DNA from: Acetofilamentum sp.
GTDB taxonomy: Bacteria; Bacteroidota; Bacteroidia; Bacteroidales; JAFGUD01
NCBI GenBank assembly: GCA_020722645.1
Contig: DYKL01000042.1
Location: 1 to 15,402 of the forward strand
Length of the DNA: 15,402 nt
Direction: 5' to 3'
Positions 13,539-15,402 of this stretch are shown here, one piece after another. Position 1 is the first letter of the stretch, and every line of letters starts with the position of its first letter. Both the position numbers and the translations under genes were made by a program. The notes beneath the pieces were generated by a model. That model saw nothing but the letters and a program-made list of their open reading frames with translations. It was not told where the DNA came from and ran no database searches.

Positions 13539-15230
13539 ATGAAGAGTTTATTTTTGATAAATTTATATATATTTTTAGCATTGTTATCTTTTGCTCAAAA
13601 TCTGGTGCAAATTAAAGATTTTTCGGATAATTTTGACAAACAAGATGTTTTTTCATCAATCTATTCAAACAACGAAAATATTATAGTTTTATATAACAAA
13701 AAATCAACCGATTTTAAGAGTACATCAAGCAATCTGAACAACAAAAACACAAGCAATTACAACAACCAAGTAATTGATTTAGTGATAGATAACACAAAAA
13801 ATGAGCAGATTATTCTTTCACAAATCAAAAATGTACATTCGTCAAAAATTATAGTGCAAAAAGTAGATGAAAAAAAGAATTTAATAAACGAAAAAGAAAT
13901 TGTTATAGATTTTTCTCCAAAACAAACTTTTATTGAACAACACAAAGATGAAATACATATTGTAGGATTATTTGAACATTCTTTTAAAGTAGGAAACTTC
14001 GAGCTTCAAAAAACCGAAAAAACAAACATTTTTATTTTGAAATTAGATAAGGAGCTAAATGTAATCAATTCATTTACAGTTGAATGCGTATTAAATAAAT
14101 TAACTGATTTCAAAATTATAGCCGACAAAATTTTTATTGCCGGAACTGTGATTAAAAACACTAAAACTCTGCACAAAGACGAAGATGCAATTTTTGTTAA
14201 TATCGACATTAATAATTTTAACGAACAAAAAACACTGCATATTGCCGGAAAATATGCCGAAAACGGACTTTTTATAAATAAAGACAGTAAAAACAACATA
14301 TATTTGACAGGATATTTTACAGGAGAATTGGCAATTAACGACAGTATTTTACAAAACTCAGGTTCAAAAGATGTTTTTATTTGTAAATATTCACCAAACT
14401 TCGATTTTATTTGGGCTAATTCGTTCGGTTCTGCCGGAAACGATTATTTGTCGGACATAAAAATCAATGATTTTAACGATATATATTTGACCGGAACTTA
14501 CAGAACACAAATTAACGACAACCCAAAACAAGATTTATTTTTTAACACCTTTGTTACAAAATTTGACAACAATGGAACATTAAAATACATTTATACAATA
14601 AATGATACAACAAAAAATTATTACGCTCCAAAAATAGAAATTTCTTGTAATAACACAATTATTGTTGCCTCAAATTCGCTTTATCTTGACAAAAGAGACA
14701 ACTTTATCCGTGAATATTTTGATTGCGATTACGGCAAAAAAATTGATTTACCCAAGGAAATTAATATTTACGAAAACCAAACATCTTTTTCGGCAGAAGA
14801 AGGATTTACAGATTATTTATGGAGTAACGGCACAAAAACCAATAAAATAAATTTTAATCAATCAGGATTGTTTCATCTAACTGTTACCGATTCAAACGGC
14901 TGTATTTCGGTTGATTCTGTTAATGTTGAGTTTTTGAATAAAACATATTTGAATGAACCGGAAAACAATACCGTAAATTTTTGTGCCGAAATTCATCCCA
15001 ATCCTGCTATCGGAAATTTTGATATAAATGTAAAGAATGCCTCAGTAGAAATTCCGATGCAAATTTTCATCTTTTCACAAACCGGAAGCGTTGTTTTTTA
15101 CAAAAATATCGAAAAACCCGACAATAATTTTTCACTGAATATAAATCTTAATCTCAGCAGCGGAACATATCCCGTAAAAATTATTCAAAATAACAATATT
15201 TTTTATCAAAAAGTAGTAATTATCAATTAA
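13539..15230 (+). CDS. Secreted T9SS type A sorting-domain protein with beta-propeller-like repeats
   Basis: A 563-residue secreted protein. Signal peptide about 1-19 (ends LSFAQ). Residues about 30-395 contain repeats of the form NIYLTGYFTG ... DVFICKYSPNFDFIWANSFG and, later, DIYLTGTY, like the SBBP/seven-bladed beta-propeller repeats common in Bacteroidota extracellular proteins. Residues about 405-470 form an Ig/PKD-like module (YLWSNGTKTNKINFNQSG, FHLTVTDSNGCISVDSV). The last 80 or so residues match a type A T9SS sorting domain: HPNPAIGNFDINV, IFSQTGSVVFY and LSSGTYPVKIIQ, where the Pro-Asn-Pro and the SSGTY turn are diagnostic. Such proteins are exported across the outer membrane and usually anchored to a surface polysaccharide. 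Unlike the adhesin it needs no SprF partner, and none is adjacent. Its stop is 11 nt before the next start. Confidence 0.88.
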   Translation: MKSLFLINLYIFLALLSFAQNLVQIKDFSDNFDKQDVFSSIYSNNENIIVLYNKKSTDFKSTSSNLNNKNTSNYNNQVIDLVIDNTKNEQIILSQIKNVHSSKIIVQKVDEKKNLINEKEIVIDFSPKQTFIEQHKDEIHIVGLFEHSFKVGNFELQKTEKTNIFILKLDKELNVINSFTVECVLNKLTDFKIIADKIFIAGTVIKNTKTLHKDEDAIFVNIDINNFNEQKTLHIAGKYAENGLFINKDSKNNIYLTGYFTGELAINDSILQNSGSKDVFICKYSPNFDFIWANSFGSAGNDYLSDIKINDFNDIYLTGTYRTQINDNPKQDLFFNTFVTKFDNNGTLKYIYTINDTTKNYYAPKIEISCNNTIIVASNSLYLDKRDNFIREYFDCDYGKKIDLPKEINIYENQTSFSAEEGFTDYLWSNGTKTNKINFNQSGLFHLTVTDSNGCISVDSVNVEFLNKTYLNEPENNTVNFCAEIHPNPAIGNFDINVKNASVEIPMQIFIFSQTGSVVFYKNIEKPDNNFSLNINLNLSSGTYPVKIIQNNNIFYQKVVIIN

Positions 15231-15241
15231 ATTTTTATAGA

Positions 15242-15402
15242 ATGAAACGAATACTTATGAACTCTATTATTATAATTTTTGTTTTTGTTATTTCATTTAA
15301 CAAATTATTTTCTCAGAATTATATTTCAACAAAATCTACTCCAACATCCGGAAATATTTGTCATACCGGTGGATATGTTGGAATTGGAACATCAAGTCCG
15401 GA
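15242..15402 (+). CDS. 5' end of a secreted protein, cut by the window edge
   Basis: The first 53 codons of a gene that continues past the window. It begins MKRILMNSIIIIFVFVISFN and continues to a signal-peptide end at about residue 24-26 (KLFSQ, before NYIS). The mature part reads STKSTPTSGNICHTGG and then YVGIGTSSP. The GIGTSSP-type motif is typical of Bacteroidota proteins with tail-fibre-like, chaperone-of-endosialidase architecture, where GIGT(T/S)SP repeats precede a self-cleaving C-terminal domain, but only one such motif is visible, so the family is inference. The 11-nt gap to the upstream gene suggests one transcript. Confidence 0.7.
   Translation, partial: MKRILMNSIIIIFVFVISFNKLFSQNYISTKSTPTSGNICHTGGYVGIGTSSP

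Overview
The window looks like chromosomal DNA from a Bacteroidota (Bacteroidetes) bacterium. The evidence is an AT-rich sequence, core promoters of the form TTTG-N20-TAnnTTTG, weak or absent Shine-Dalgarno sequences, and surface proteins of the type IX secretion system (T9SS): one type B (gliding-associated) C-terminal sorting domain, one type A sorting domain, and a PorP/SprF-family protein. Family or genus cannot be told from this sequence.

Layout. 1-610: a small one-membrane-segment protein of unknown function (100-462, minus), flanked by short non-coding DNA. 611-1363: a patch of decayed genes. A minus-strand 3' fragment of a porin-like beta-barrel gene (611-916) abuts a plus-strand gene remnant (935-1363). 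The remnant is split by a 142-bp MITE-like element (1003-1144) that has 17-bp imperfect terminal inverted repeats, two internal hairpins and a 5-bp ATAAA target duplication. Removing the element and one ATAAA rejoins the two halves in frame. 1372-4072: a tight minus-strand cluster of sugar aminotransferase, secreted C1B-type cysteine protease and SixA-like phosphatase. 4171-5049: sucD on the plus strand, transcribed divergently from the aminotransferase; the two promoters share an 8-bp palindrome. 5068-6119: a minus-strand lipoprotein with SH3-like domains, followed by a small receiver-like (cREC-type) gene whose N-terminus is thrown out of frame by one missing T in a homopolymer. 6120-6814: a non-coding stretch full of repeats. 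6815-12888: a two-gene T9SS operon, with a giant adhesin-like type B substrate transcribed first and a PorP/SprF-OmpA fusion second. 12889-13538: the adhesin promoter, a 216-bp repeat built entirely from phased octamers, and a large inverted repeat. 13539-15402: a plus-strand pair, a type A T9SS beta-propeller-like secreted protein and the 5' end of another secreted protein cut by the window edge.

How the genes fit together. From what is known of the families, the adhesin should cross the outer membrane through the T9SS, with the PorP/SprF-like product of the next gene as its dedicated partner and the OmpA domain holding that partner to peptidoglycan. The type A protein is a second T9SS cargo. 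sucD is a TCA-cycle gene with no obvious link to the rest. No complete phage, CRISPR array, tRNA or rRNA was found. The most novel material lies in the non-coding and decayed DNA: the MITE insertion, the phased octamer array, and several structured intergenic elements.
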